Source: Daucus carota subsp. sativus
Taxonomy: Eukaryota; Streptophyta; Magnoliopsida; Apiales; Apiaceae
Direction: 5' to 3'
Length of the DNA: 64,000 bases
NCBI RefSeq assembly: GCF_001625215.2
Contig: NC_030387.2
Coordinates: 35,487,606-35,551,605 of the forward strand
A model generated the notes under the pieces. The model was given only the letters and a program-made list of their open reading frames with translations, was not told the origin of the DNA and did no database searches. Below, one piece after another: positions 1-11,922 of this stretch. The translations under genes were made by a program, and so were the position numbers. Each line of letters begins with the position of its first letter. Position 1 is the stretch's first letter.

Positions 1-1199
1 CTCTTAACCACCATCAAATTAACGTTTTTGTTGTACTAAAGCTAATTACGTATTGCATCCGTAAATTTTAATTGTATAATTAGCCACCGAACTCAAAAGT
101 GATTGTTAGTATGTGCTCACGAGCACACGTCAGAGAGTTAGAAAATCCAGGGTAGAAGTCAACTGGTTAGGAAATAGAATGCATCCCAAGAAGAGATCGC
201 GCCCAGAGGCTACCATACCAGCCAGGCAGCTAGCACATACACAACGATTTAAATCAATTGACTTGAATACTAGCTAGCTCAGCTAATCTACTCTCTCATA
301 AATCATTTTACCAGTTGATTAATAAGTTGACCTTTCTCCTAACACAAATGGAGTAAATGGTTTGCCACATGCTTACACTCCAGCTTTTTTAATTAGAGGA
401 AACTCATTCGGAACTTATCTGGGAAATGCTTATTTGATTCTTTTGCTGTAAGTGGCAATGTGAATCCACCATGTACCCAGACTTTTGTGGATCTCTCTAC
501 TCTTTTTATATATTTTTTGCCATTGTTGTTATAAATCTAAAGCTCCATGAGTGTGGTACTGTCATTTTCTTGTTAACTACTGTATAGTACTAAATGACTA
601 TTACTCGTTATTAGTCATTTTTAAAATTTTATTAAGTGAATTAAAACTCACTAAGGTCAACAGATTGCACGTGTGTGGAGATTTTAACCCGGTCTTGTGA
701 GAAGTTAGACGCGTTTTTCATTAGCCAGAGCAGAATCGGGAGGTGCTAGTTTAGGTTATAGGTCCTGCTGATTTTCAAATATCAGTGAAATACTCCAAAA
801 TGTAATGACTCCGGGATTTGAATATTGTGGGGGCTCGGGCTCGGGCTTGAGTTCGAGTTTGACGGATCCATGATTTTCAAGCTCGAAGCTCGCCTCGATA
901 AAACCTTAAGGTTCGAAAGCTCCCCGAATAAGTACATATTGGTTTTGCCAGCATATATATGTAATCACAATATCATGATTTATGGCAAGCCTGCTTGTAA
1001 AGAATATAATTATAATTTATACATAGCTAAATCCACAACTGAATGCGATCAAGAATTCTGATGATGGATAGTAACTCATAAGTTATCTAATTTTTTTGAT
1101 ATACAGACGACGAAGCCAGGCCTTATCTCTCTTGTATTCATCTTCAAAGTTCAATTACCTCTGACAACCAGATTTCACAATGCGCAATGGATTTTTGCA
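1..1199. other. Region downstream of the SKS gene, no gene seen
   Basis: AT-rich sequence past the stop codon of the minus-strand SKU5-similar gene. The part nearest the stop is probably its 3' UTR. An 80-codon open frame at 825-1061 lies in a purine-biased tract and matches no family I recognise. A short motif near 98-125 (gtgattgtta followed by inverted gtgctcacgagcacac) resembles sequence at 8378-8405, so a dispersed repeat may be present. Confidence 0.5.
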
Positions 1200-4100
1200 C
1201 TATGGACGTCTGCCAAAAGCTTTTCCACAAAGTAAAGCATTTCGGGGCATGCCATACTCATTCTGGAAGCTTTTCACAGGATTGTAAACTCTAAGATAGA
1301 ATTGTTGTCCAAGATACTGGCGTTCCCATATCGCAGACCTCAGATTCCACATGCCCTGATTGTCTAAAGACACTAATATAGAACTCCAGGACTTGGGATA
1401 TACCTACAAAATTAATTATACATTTAGGGAAAGATTACTAAAATTTTCAACTTAGAATACGGAATTACACATAATCCGTTTATACTGGAGGCGTTTGGAC
1501 GGTAAATGGGAATGAAAATCGGGAATGAGAATGAGGATTGAGGGGTCTGGGACGAGTATCCAAGGGGTGTGAAACGAATGATTTATCCATCAAGTAAGAA
1601 TTGGGTTCGCATTCCATACCACAAAATGGCTAATCCAAATACCTGGGTTTGGATTTCGATTCCCATTAACCGGGCTCATTAACCATGGACCAAACACCCT
1701 ACTGATTATTGTGGACCTTGTGATTACGACAGACTCCAAATTGACAGTTGCTAAAAGTTTATAGTCCTTCCAAATTTACTTTACCTGGACAGTGTGTCTT
1801 GTAAGAGCATCCACTAAATTGTAGCTGTGTCTGCTAGCTTCTGTCCATTGTCCGAAGCCGTAGCTAATGAGTTTTATAACAGGGGCAAAGTTAGAAAGTG
1901 AATACCTCGCAGGAAAAAAAATTATGCTGTGTTATATTAACTTACAAGCAGCCAGACTTACCCGACAACCCAAAAATCATAACCATCAAGATGCCAAGAC
2001 TGCATGGCTTTCTCATTGTTCTGAAAAACTACTTCAACAAATTCATGATGAGTAGCGGGCATCACTGATGTAGCGACATATGCAGGGCCCTCATATGGGA
2101 TGCCCTGAATAGAATCCATACTGTATACTCCTGGTATTTCAAAGTAATCTGCAAGTTTCAATGGAGTATCTGCATTGATGTAAGATACTCTGTTGACAGC
2201 GTATCTTTGCTTGCCATTTATTAGAGGGGCTGAGTTGGCCAATACAATTGTTCTTGATGTTCTAATTCTTCCATAATGGTATGAACCCTGAGGATTTGGA
2301 CGGGCTGCATTTGATGTTAAATTCCACCTTCACATGATGGAGATATGTTAATATATACCTTTGCGTTACAATTTAATTATTCACAGATAGAATATTGGAA
2401 AATGTGGTTTTAGAAACATAGAGCTGAATGTCTAGACTGTTAAATATTCTATACCTGAAGGTTCTGGCTTGCTTCATAGACCAGTGGATATGGTAAGTCG
2501 GGCCAGCCGGCAAAGGTCCAGAAACTGGAGTCTGTGAATTTGTGTAATGCAGTAATGCAGTACCAGTAAGAACACGCCCTGTAAATCGTGTTGATGCAAC
2601 AATATAGTAGTCTTTCGGTGCTTGATCTAAAGTAACTAGGACAGACACGGATTGGCCAACATGCACATCAAGAGAATCATATATGTTCTGGACAGTGTGG
2701 GATCCTTCAACCTCAACCAGCTTCAGCTTGTGTCCTTGTATCCTGAAGTTCAAGGAGGTAGACAAGCCCACATTTGATATCCGAAATAAGTAGGTCTTAC
2801 CTGAGAAAGCAAAGCATGGATCAGACTTACAATTTTAATTATTAAATTAGAGTTGATCAGCTTGATAGTCGATATTAGAGAAAAGCATTTAATCATAGAT
2901 GTATATATGTTGACTGATTTAAACAAGGACCTTGATCGCCACTGTAAGAAGACTGAGTTCTTCCATTTATAAGCACACCATCAGGAAATGTAAGAGATTT
3001 CCCTGAATCCAGATAATGTACTAGTCCCTGACATAATAAACATGTATATTTGTTCATTACTTGACAAGCATTTTGAAACAGGACAATAGAGTAGTGAGTA
3101 TGGCATGCTATAAAATTCATCAATCAGAATACCTTAAATAGTTTATAGGTTACCTGTTTTGATTTGGAAGGTCAGTTTAACTCTTTTTCAAAATTTGAAA
3201 TTAATCAATAAGTCGTCTATCATTTTCCCTACCAGCTAAACGATGGTGCCAAGTTCAAAGACTAAAAAGTTTTATTGTAGTAAGTCAGTAACTGAACTTT
3301 TCAACCTTACAACTTGCAGCAGTACTAAGATTATCATCTAAACAAGGAACTGAGAGATGTAATAAGGCTGTTACTCAAGTACATGACAATATGACATATA
3401 TGCATGGATGAAATTATGAATTTGTTCTTATTCCGATAGGAAGTTTGGAACTACATTTGGAGATCAGTTATTAGAATCACTGTGATACACAAAAGAAGAT
3501 TAAGTATTTCATGTATAAAAATTTAATACTTTGCTAATATAACTTGACGCGATGATTATGATCATTCTTGTCTCTGGTCACAATATCTTCATTTTCCTCA
3601 TCTTATTCCTGCCCTTCTCTGCCTAGCCTCAGACCAATGCACACTATTCTGAAAGTGGCTAAAGAACTAAACCTGAAGTCCAGGACTATGTAAGTTCTCC
3701 ATATGTTATCTCTTTTTCTTTTTACGTAAATACTTTTAAACAGAAGCAAGTATTCAAAATTTAAGAAAATCGTCTATTTGATTAACATTATCTGTGTGAA
3801 TCCATCTCTATTTTCTTTGTTCAGTGACTCCCTATCTGGTTCTTTGCTTAAATCGCACACTGAAAGTTTAGTCCTCACTGTACACTGTGCGTACATTTAA
3901 AATACCAGCTTTAGACGGTTTAAACATTTTTTTAAGAAGATTTCAAGAGTTAGCAAAAAAACAGAAAAAGCAAATAAGTATTGGAAAGTCGTATATGTTT
4001 CTCACCTTATGACTGCTTGTGCGCCAATCACCAATAAGTAAACTAAAATCTCCAGCAGGTAATGAATACGGGACTGGGATTCTAGGTCTGGCATAGACAT

Positions 4101-5115
4101 TCAGTGCTCCAAATCCTCCAGCAGCTTTATGCATTAAAGTTGATGGAAAATATGTGTAGCCTCCAATCTGATCTTTGGTCTGAAACTTGTATGTATAATT
4201 AGAATTAGGGGGAATAGGGCAATTTGTCCCCAGAACTCCATCCTGCCAAGAGTTCTTCCGCTGTTTGATTCCATTCCTGATGATCAAAGCCATGTCAGTT
4301 CAGATCGAAAATATGTAATATGTATCCATTAGAAAAGATGTGCAGATATTATACATTCAATACAGATCAAACTTGACCTCCTGAAAAGATGTTACTTCAA
4401 TTGTATTAAAATCCACATAATCCCTAGGCCGCGTGGACAAATTGGCCATTGGGGCTCATGCATGACACGTTTTATGTTCTCAGCATATAATAAGATACAA
4501 TTTAAAAGTTCTACAAACATGAAATTTCAATTTATGTAGCATTCAAGCTGACCTCTGATTAGTTTATATGATCAAACATATTGAGAAAATAACACATGAA
4601 CACCGGATATCAGATTCAGATATATGGGATTAAAGAAACATAGATACTTGCCATGTAAGAAGAAACGGCTGGTCCAGCTGATTGAAGAGGTTGAGGATAA
4701 TGTTATCATTAGTGACAACATCAAGTCTAGGTCCAGGAAATTGTCCATTGATTAGGATTACCTTCACATTGTTACCAAACCAAGTAAAGTTTCAGTTCTC
4801 AAGTAATTCCAATCAAAACTTAACACATTTCATTTTGTGAAAAAATTCGTACACAATTTTGTGCACAAAGCATTTTTCGGTTTGTGCATAGAACTCAAGG
4901 GCGGAAGCATGTGTGTGCGAGTATCAGAGCTCCTGATAGATAGTATATGAGTGTAAAGTAATGCTAGTGATTGCATTCACCTGTTGAGGCACACCAAGAG
5001 GAGAAGCAGTTCCATAAGTGACAGTCCATGTAAAATATCTGTAAGGATCCTCAGCTTTCGAGACACTCAGAAGCACTAGACAGATGATCAACCGAGACAA
5101 AACCAGACTTCCCAT
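1200..5115 (-). CDS. SKU5-similar (SKS) monocopper-oxidase-like protein
   Basis: Eight coding exons: 4981-5115, 4652-4761, 4006-4276, 2931-3027, 2455-2800, 1962-2327, 1785-1863, 1200-1403, giving 535 residues. The product starts with a secretory signal peptide (MGSLVLSRLIICLVLLSVSKA) followed by EDPYRYFTWTVTYG, typical of SKU5/SKS proteins, which act at the cell surface in directional growth and wall expansion. Three cupredoxin domains follow, with landmarks NGQFPGPRL, NSWQDG, FPDGVLING and WHLDGYDFWVVG. The His-rich copper motifs of true ascorbate oxidases are absent; the C-terminal segment has GMWNLRSAIWERQYLGQQ where HCHxxxH would be. No C-terminal GPI signal is visible, as in most SKS members. 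An in-frame ATG at 5136 would add seven residues; I chose 5115 because it gives a cleaner signal peptide. Intron 2 begins with GC instead of GT, and intron 7 carries a MITE. Which SKS paralogue this is was not determined. Confidence 0.93.
1490..1700. mobile_element. MITE (ggygtttgg ends) in SKS intron 7
   Basis: About 211 bp bounded by ggcgtttgg and its inverted counterpart ccaaacacc. A related copy lies at 56856-57055 in a cyclophilin-40 intron; the two share internal blocks such as ccaaggggtgtg, tgggctcattaaccatg and gctaatccaaa. No clear target duplication is visible, so the superfamily is not assigned. The insertion sits wholly inside the intron and leaves the splice sites intact. Confidence 0.7.
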
Positions 5116-5159
5116 GTCACCAAATGGTCCAAACATCCAGCCCGCACGCTCCAGTACCT

Positions 5160-5257
5160 CTGTAAAATGAGACCAGAATCTGACAAGTGCACGTTATCAA
5201 CAAGTCAAGAAAAAAGATGATCACAATGTAAAGATTTTAGAACAACTTAAATCATAC
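5160..5257 (-). other. Probable 5' UTR intron of the SKS gene
   Basis: Read on the minus strand, a donor CTG/GTATGATT at 5257 and an acceptor TTTTACAG/AGG at 5160 bracket 98 bp just upstream of the SKS start codons. A TATA-like string (tatatata, near 5358-5365) lies about 100 bp further upstream, consistent with a transcription start near 5330. This is inference from consensus only. Confidence 0.45.
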
Positions 5258-5689
5258 CAGGTGTAGTTCAAGTATGAGTAAAAATCCCGACGCTAGCTAG
5301 TAATCAAGAAAAGAAGTTGGTTTGTGTTTAGAGTTCAGTAATGATTCGTAAGTGAATATATATATGTTGATATTGATGAGATGACAACTTGACAAGTGAG
5401 CATTGTAATAAACTGGCACAAAACGGGTACAAAGTGACATGTCAATTGGAAACATTTTAGCTTGACAGGGGAATGTTGATGATCAGCGCACATCACGCGT
5501 TTAATGATGAGAAGGCCTTTGCGTAATGTAAAAGCATGGTCGTTGCCATTATCACTCATGCTTTCACATTTCCCCCTCCCCCAATCACACCTTTTTTGAG
5601 CCAATTTGCTCGTTGTAATCGAGAAATCTAGATGATATACAAATCACCTGACCCTACAAAGTATGATGTTTTTTTTTGGAGGAATTAAG

Positions 5690-6456
5690 ATGGGTCTTTT
5701 ACTGTGTTTGCTAAATAAAGATCAATAATATACAGGCAACCTAGTTCTCTCTCAAAATCAGGGTTTGCAGTTTTGAGAGTCGAATCCAAGTTCTACCCTC
5801 CACTTCTCCGCTCATCATCTTTCATCTCCGTACTGATTAATCATTTTCCTTCTTCCATCTTCTCTCATATTTATTAGTTTTATCAATAAAACGAAGATCT
5901 AATCCTCTTGACTGAGTTCTTGTTGAGTACTTTGTCATCAAGGCCGTGCCCATCGTTTCTGTCTGTTTTGATGTTTCTGTGTGTTTTATTATGGGTCTCG
6001 ATAACGTTTCTAAGACGAAGTTACATGATATTTTGGGTAATCCGTAAGGCTTGTATCAGATATGGCACAGTGGTGAATATCATAAGAGTTCACTTTTCAC
6101 GACATAAAATTGTTCATCTTTTGGGATTATTTGTTGATCCAATATCGGTTGATGTAACTGATAATTCTGAACATTGGGGCTACAGATGATGCTGCTTATG
6201 TGAAGGTCAATTGCGATGCTACTATGTTCACAACTGATATAGGTAGGATTGTTCGAGATTTGATTGTAATACTTTTTGGTTTAAAAATTTTAAATATTCT
6301 ATTTTTTAAACGATCTGAAAACAAAGCGGTTATATGTTTAGCTCGTTTTTTTTTCTTAATCAGGTTGTAATTGACAGTTCAAGGATTTGTCTCAGTTGGG
6401 TTTCAGTTATTTATTAAATTCTTCGCTTTTCGTCAAAAAAAAATGGGTCTTTTACT
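5690..6456 (+). mobile_element. Deleted non-LTR retrotransposon with 14-bp target duplication
   Basis: The 14-mer atgggtcttttact occurs at 5690-5703 and again at 6443-6456. Between them lies about 740 bp ending in ttcgtc plus a run of nine A, the hallmark of target-primed reverse transcription. Inside, near 6180-6240, one frame encodes DDAAYVKVNCDATMF, which resembles the RNase H-like domain of plant LINE polyproteins (consensus around KVNCDAA). The left part is CT-rich and UTR-like, so the copy looks like an internal-deletion derivative. A similar 3' tail occurs near 39950-40090. Confidence 0.75.
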
Positions 6457-6646
6457 CCTTCTGTTGACTTGGGTAGATGGTAAAAATTATTAATTTCAAT
6501 TGATTTTTTTTGTGAATTAAAATTTTGATTACATATTTTTATTCACAAAAAGAAAATTTCAAAAATAATATTTCTTACTATCCAGTCAAAAAACTTAAAA
6601 ATGTGTCAAAAAATCAAATGTCATATATTAAACAACAGAGGGAGTA
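6453..6646. mobile_element. Stowaway/mariner-like MITE
   Basis: About 194 bp flanked by TA and bounded by tactccttctgttg and its near-perfect inverted repeat caacagagggagta. This is the CTCCCTCNGT-type end of plant mariner MITEs. Its left end overlaps the right target duplication of the LINE derivative, so the two insertions share a junction. Confidence 0.75.
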
Positions 6647-6960
6647 TAATGTTTATAAAATATTTTGAAAAATTATCTATCGAATTTTGAAAGATTTTAG
6701 AGTTTATAAAATTGTGTAAACTAATATTATACATAATAATATATAGTACAATATTGAAAATGTAAAATGTATTATTGACTTTAAGAACAATATTGAAAGA
6801 TCTTTTATTTGTTTAGAGTAGGTTGTGGATTCTGATATATTAATTAATATTCAAATAAAAAAATTCAGCTGTAAATTGCATAATCCGTAGTAATCATTAT
6901 TAATATGTTATTAATCCGCTATATTAAGCAGTGTTATTTTATATGTTGAACAATAATTTA

Positions 6961-7403
6961 TTGACGTTTATTAAAATTGAGATTTTAAAAAGATTTTTTT
7001 GCATTCATGAAATATGAGGGTATTCAACTGGGATTGTTTAAAATCCATTAAAATTTAGAGGTATTCAATTGAGATTTTAAATTATACTACAAAATCCGAT
7101 GGTATTCAATTAGCATTTTAAGTTATGCTTCAAATCCGGGGTATTCAATTGAATTGTGATGGTATTCAAATGCTGATGGATTTCTATGAATTTCATAAAA
7201 TAATGGATTTTGTGACATTTCTTAATGTATTTTAAGTTTTTTAAAATCCCATCAACATCCATGAGATTTTAAAGTATCGTGCTTAAATTCTAAATAATCC
7301 ATATCAAATCTACGCCATTTTATCAAGAATCCACACAAAATCAAAATCAAATGCAATCCATAGATAAAAAAACAATCCATTAAAATCCTAATCGAATACA
7401 CCA
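6961..7403 (-). mobile_element. PIF/Harbinger-like MITE, copy A (inverted)
   Basis: About 443 bp related in inverse orientation to the copies at 17486-17940 and 30711-31165. It ends with atcgaataca at 7391-7400, the complement of the family's leading TIR, and carries the internal repeats ggtattcaattg. TTA precedes it at 6958-6960; the right-hand TTA appears degraded to TTG. It is more diverged than the other copies. Confidence 0.65.
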
Positions 7404-7424
7404 TTGTGTTGTTAGTTTTATTTA

Positions 7425-8035
7425 GGGAGTGTATTCGATTGAGATTTAATAGATTATCTTAATCTATTGATATTAGTGAATTATATGTGATTTTGATTTG
7501 CGCATATTCTTCATAAAATGTCATAGAGGTAATATAGATTCTTTAGTATTTAAGCACAATACTTCAAAATCTCATTGATTTTGGTGAGATTCTAAAAATT
7601 TTAAATCACAATGAAAAATCTCACAAAATCTATCATTTTATAAAATTGAATAAAATCCATCAGTGTTTGAATACTCTCAGATTTTAATGAATTTTAAACA
7701 ATGACAATTGAATACCATCGAATTTATAAACATAATTTAAAATGGGAATTGATAAATAAGCTCCAAAGTTTAATATTTAAGCTCCAATTCAATTTTTTTA
7801 CTTATCCAAATCTCATTATCACCACTAATATGGATGAAATATGTGGAGAAAGCATGAGTAAATATGGTATAAAATTTGGATTTGGAGCTTAAATAATAAA
7901 CTGTGGAGCTTATTTATCAATTCCCTTTAAAATTCTGATTGAATACCACCGGATTTTGTAGAATAACTTAAATCTTAATCAAATATCTCAAAATTTTAAT
8001 AAATTTTAAACAATCTCAATTAAACATCGTATGGA
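7425..8035 (+). mobile_element. PIF/Harbinger-like MITE, copy B, interrupted and 3'-degraded
   Basis: It begins after TTA (7422-7424) with ggagtgtattcgattgag, the family's leading TIR, and follows the family consensus until about 8035, where the final TIR is lost. A second, smaller MITE (7744-7925) is inserted inside it. It lies head-to-head with copy A, separated by about 20 bp. Confidence 0.65.
7744..7925. mobile_element. Nested MITE with 8-bp target duplication (hAT-like)
   Basis: 182 bp with terminal inverted repeats gggaattgataaataagct / agcttatttatcaattccc, flanked by the 8-bp duplication tttaaaat at 7736-7743 and 7926-7933. Removing it and one duplication restores the internal sequence found in sister copies of the host MITE. 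An 8-bp duplication points to the hAT superfamily, although the terminal bases are not the usual CAG. Confidence 0.8.
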
Positions 8036-8120
8036 GAAATTTTATTGACATGCAGGACACATTATTTTTAATTGAACCGTAATTAATAAAATTAACACGT
8101 ATTTAAAAGTGATTGTCAAT

Positions 8121-8377
8121 GCTTTGCACAAGGAATCAGTTTTCCACTTTTGAAGTGGGGTTTATCCTCCAAGATTGTTTCGCAATTTTCCGATCTCGAC
8201 GTGATTTCACAATCAGCTATGTTAGGAAGCAAGCTAATATAGTTAGCTCATTTTTTAGCTAGGATGCCCTATTTGGTTAATAACTTTATCTGTCTCCTCC
8301 ACCATGTGTGTTGTAAGCATTAGTGTATGACTCCAGTTTTCATTAATAAAACTTCCTTTGCTCTAAAAAAGAAAAAT
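8121..8377 (+). mobile_element. 3' end of an RNase H-type LINE
   Basis: A degraded coding tail reading roughly YVRKQANIV..SFFS..DALFG followed by the stop region. This matches the RNase H end of plant LINEs, whose consensus is VRRQANRVAHLLAR. It is followed by attaataaaacttccttt and a short A-rich tail. The imperfect 12-mers gtgattgtcaat (about 8109-8120) and gtgattgttaat (about 8378-8389) flank it and may be the target duplication. The frame is shifted and stopped, so this is dead. Confidence 0.65.
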
Positions 8378-8789
8378 GTGATTGTTAATTTGTGCGAACA
8401 CATGCAGACGGTAGAAAATTTGAAACGATGAATCGGTTATCACATGTTTCGATTTTTAGCTGATTATTATATTATTCAATTTTCAACTGCTATTTAGTTG
8501 TCAAAAGAGAGTTTATCCCCCTCAATCTCGGCGTTGCTGTCATGTTTTTTTTACGAACTCAAGTACCTCTGTCCTCGATGAATGAGATCATGAAAACAAA
8601 ACAAAGTGACTTCCATTGTATAATTAAGTTTGGATCCTCACAGAGTCATTGGGCGCCTCAAGAATATCTCATGGCTAGAAATTTTTTCACTTCAGGAGTC
8701 TCAACAGACCCGGCAAAATGGTTATGTATCCGAAAACACCGATCCAAGAAAACTGAGATTTTGATTAGGATTGGAAGTAAATAATGTAA

Positions 8790-9146
8790 GAGCATCTCCA
8801 ACGGCGTTGGCTAAAATTATTGGCTAAATTGGACCTTTGCCAGACATTTTGCTTCAATGGTATTGACTATATTGGTTGGTTATAATTTAAAAATAGTATG
8901 TTATTAATATTTTAAGTTGTTAAAATAGAATATATCAGTTCAATATGGTAATAAATTATGTGCAATCTTCCTACAGATTTTCTTACAGACCTGTAGAGGT
9001 TCGACAAATTTAATTGGCTAAAATTATAGACAACAGCTGAGTGTGGTTGGAGAATGAATGAGTTTGTAGAGAGGTTAGGCTAAATTTTTTATTTTTAGTA
9101 TGCCAACTCACATCTTACCTAAAGGTTTTGATGGTTGGAGATACTC
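8790..9146. mobile_element. MITE with gagcatctccaac ends, copy 1
   Basis: 357 bp bounded by gagcatctccaacgg and its inverted counterpart gttggagatactc, flanked by TAA at 8787-8789 and 9147-9149. The 3-bp TAA duplication suggests a Tourist/PIF-Harbinger type. A second copy lies at 33927-34344. Confidence 0.75.
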
Positions 9147-9449
9147 TAAAAATTTAGCTGAATTGAATCCATCCGCACAAAAGATCTATATGAAATCCAT
9201 TATTACCAAATATGATTCAGAAAAATTGAGACAAAAAATTCAACTGAAAATAATATGTAGTATTAATCCGAAGATGATTAGAAACTAATCAAGGAAAAGT
9301 TTGCCGAAATTGAATAGTACTCGAATTACATGATATTTAGGTGTTTTTATTTTAATAATTATATTAGAATAATATATTATTTATTACGAATTACCTTTTA
9401 TTCTTTAATATATAATAAAAATAATAGATAAAATATAAATTTTATTTAG

Positions 9450-9675
9450 TACTCCCTCTGTCCCATTTTAACTGATATTTGACTTTCTAGCACGTATATT
9501 GAGATGTAAAAAAATAATATCTACACTCAATAAAATAATTCAATTCTTATATCAAATAAAAGTTTAGGTTCTAAACTTTTATTTGATATAAATTTTATAA
9601 AGAATTATTATGTTTAGATGTGATTTTTTTAACATCTTAAAATACGTGTAAAAAAATCAAAAGCAGTTAAAATTA
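9450..9675. mobile_element. Stowaway-like MITE, right end lost
   Basis: It starts tactccctctgtcccattt, a typical mariner MITE end, and its interior contains a strong palindrome around ttatatcaaataaaagttt / aaacttttatttgatataa. The expected right TIR is present only up to cagttaaaat; the terminal gggacagagggagta is missing. Confidence 0.6.
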
Positions 9676-10151
9676 GTTTTAGATTGAATACACCAAAATT
9701 TCCAACATCCACCAGATTGAATATTTAACACTAATATTTTAATGATATTTTGAACCTGCAATGGGCGTGTCATTATTTACACGGCCCTTTTCTTAGCCAA
9801 GCATGCAGCACCAGGACACGGCCCAAAAATGGACATAAAATGCTACGAAATCAAGAACCAGATCGAGACCAGGCCCAAAAGATCAATCCAAAACCAACAA
9901 ACGGGGAGTCATTTCTCACAAGTTCTGCATGGCTTCCACGTAGCACATCAGGTGTATCACCATGTGTATCATCACTCTACATAGCTTGACACCTCGACCT
10001 TTTTTTTTATTAAATCTTTGTCCTTTCGGCTTTATCTAAACCCATAAGTTACAGATAAACACGCATATATGTTCATAAGATCATATTTATTTTCTCGCTA
10101 CACATAAAATACACACACTTCCCCTTGTTCTTCTAAGCAATTTTTATCATC

Positions 10152-11228
10152 ATGAATACTGAATTTGAAACGCAGCCGCCTCTAGCAGCAACAACAGTAA
10201 CCGAAGATGAGGTGGTTCATAATAAAACTAATTACCAAGATGATGCTCCTCCTGTTCATGTGACTCACAAGGCTTCTCCTGGAAGTTCTAGTGTTGTGAG
10301 AGATGTTTTTGAGTGGAGGAGGAAAGATCTGAGCCTGCTGGTTCTAGCCGTGGCCACTGCTGTCTATGTGGTGCTTCAAGTCTATCAGTTTAACTTCATC
10401 CCTCTGCTCTCTTATGCTGCTATCTTCATCTTCACTTCTGCCTTCATCTGGGGAAACCTCCTTCGCCTTTTCGGAAAGTAATTATTCCGACTAGTCCTCA
10501 TATTTATTAATATTGTTCATTGCTTTAAAAATCGGTGATTAATCGTGATTAATCCTGTTCTGTAGCTCGAAACTGATTAAATATCCGATTATTCAATCAT
10601 TTATTTGATTGATTCCTGATGAATCCAATTAATTTTTGATTAGTTATTGTTCTGTATTTTTACTGATTAAGTCCGATTTCCGCTGTTATTGTTGATTTTT
10701 ATTTGTGTGGATTGTATGTGTTTGAATTTGTGATGTTGCAGGGAGGGTCCGAGCATGGCAGCACTGGAAATCCCGGAGGAGTCGATAAGGGGGATTGCTT
10801 ACTCGATTAAGGTGAGTGGAGAGGAGATGGTGAGATGGATGTTTCGTGTGGGCGCGGAGAAACAGTGGGGGGTGTTTGCAGGCACTGTGGCTGCTCTATG
10901 GTTGCTTTCTGTTGTTGGGAATTACATCGACTTCCTAACATTTCTTTATATTGGTACCTCCTCACTTATGTGTACCTGTTGCGGTTTTGAGAGAACTGGT
11001 AACTTTGTGACGACTTACTATTATTATGGGAGTTTTTGTGCAGGCACTGTTGTGGGGATGACTGGGCCGGTGCTTTACAGGAGGTATGAGCATATAATAC
11101 AGGAGTATTGGTGGAGGGCGAGGGAGCAGGGAAATCGGGTTTACGCCATGGTTGATGACAAGGTTATTAGGAAAGTGAAGGATAAGACTGGTGGATTACG
11201 ACAGAACAAACAACACAAGACGGAGTAG
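10152..11228 (+). CDS. Reticulon-like protein (RTNLB)
   Basis: Three exons (10152-10477, 10742-10953, 11044-11228) join in frame to 240 residues. The reticulon homology domain starts near residue 50 (VRDVFEWRRKDLSLLVL) and contains two long hydrophobic hairpin segments at about 60-105 and 150-195. These wedge into the cytosolic leaflet of the ER and shape tubules. The first 50 residues are polar and probably disordered. The end is a short basic tail (RQNKQHKTE). Length fits plant RTNLB proteins (about 200-255 residues). Splice sites are standard: GGAAA/GTAATT, TTGCAG/GGAGG, ATTG/GTACC, GTGCAG/GCAC. The gene converges on the SnRK2 kinase gene, with about 690 bp between stop codons. A polyadenylation-like aataaa lies near 11381. 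The paralogue number was not assigned. Confidence 0.93.
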
Positions 11229-11922
11229 CTTGGTTGTCAAATGTTTTGTGACTTGTGAGGCTTTCGTTCAAGTTTTTCTGGTTGCTCTTGCGTGGTGTAG
11301 CTTTGTGAATAACCAATGTATCAGTCGTCCTGTTGCTGGCTTGTATTTAAACTGCTTTTCATGTATGTTGTTGCCCTATTAATAAACATGATCATATTAT
11401 ATCAATTCCAGATACCAAATAAATTCCACATTTATGAATTCTAGATACTAGATAAATTAAGCAAAGAGACACGATATTTGCAAACATTGACAAATTCTCC
11501 CACAGTGCAACAAAACATAATACAAAGGTGATCTTTTTATATACACCAACAGGGGAAGGAAGCATAAATATAACAGGGAACAGACCTCTGATACAAAACT
11601 GATACAAAGAGGGAGGTTACAAAGATAAGTGTACATTGTTGCAAGAAGCACGACTTGAGCACCCTGAAACTGTAACTTTAAAGTTCATCACCCATCAGCC
11701 AACAACCCCATTAAAGCAATGAAGTTTGACATTCTTCCCTACAACAGGGTGTCTAAGGGTGCAGATTATGCACGTCCACGATCTACTCCTATGCTAATAT
11801 ATCTAACATAATTCATCACATATCCATCTGTAGCTAGATTTCTGATATTATGCCGCATGATTTTTTCTTGGTTGCTACGTTCCCTTTGTTTCTTTTTCCA
11901 TTTTTACCGGTCCGAAATGTAT
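11229..11922. other. Convergent intergenic region, 3' UTRs of RTNLB and SnRK2
   Basis: About 690 bp between two converging genes, presumably made mostly of both 3' UTRs. No other feature is evident. Confidence 0.5.

Noticed and set aside
7701-7892. 63-codon open frame
   Set aside because: It spans the boundary between a host MITE and a nested MITE, so it cannot be an ancestral gene.
8542-8784. 80-codon open frame with ordinary-looking composition
   Set aside because: No family resemblance, sits between transposon fragments, and has no supporting promoter or exons. Possibly an old relic.
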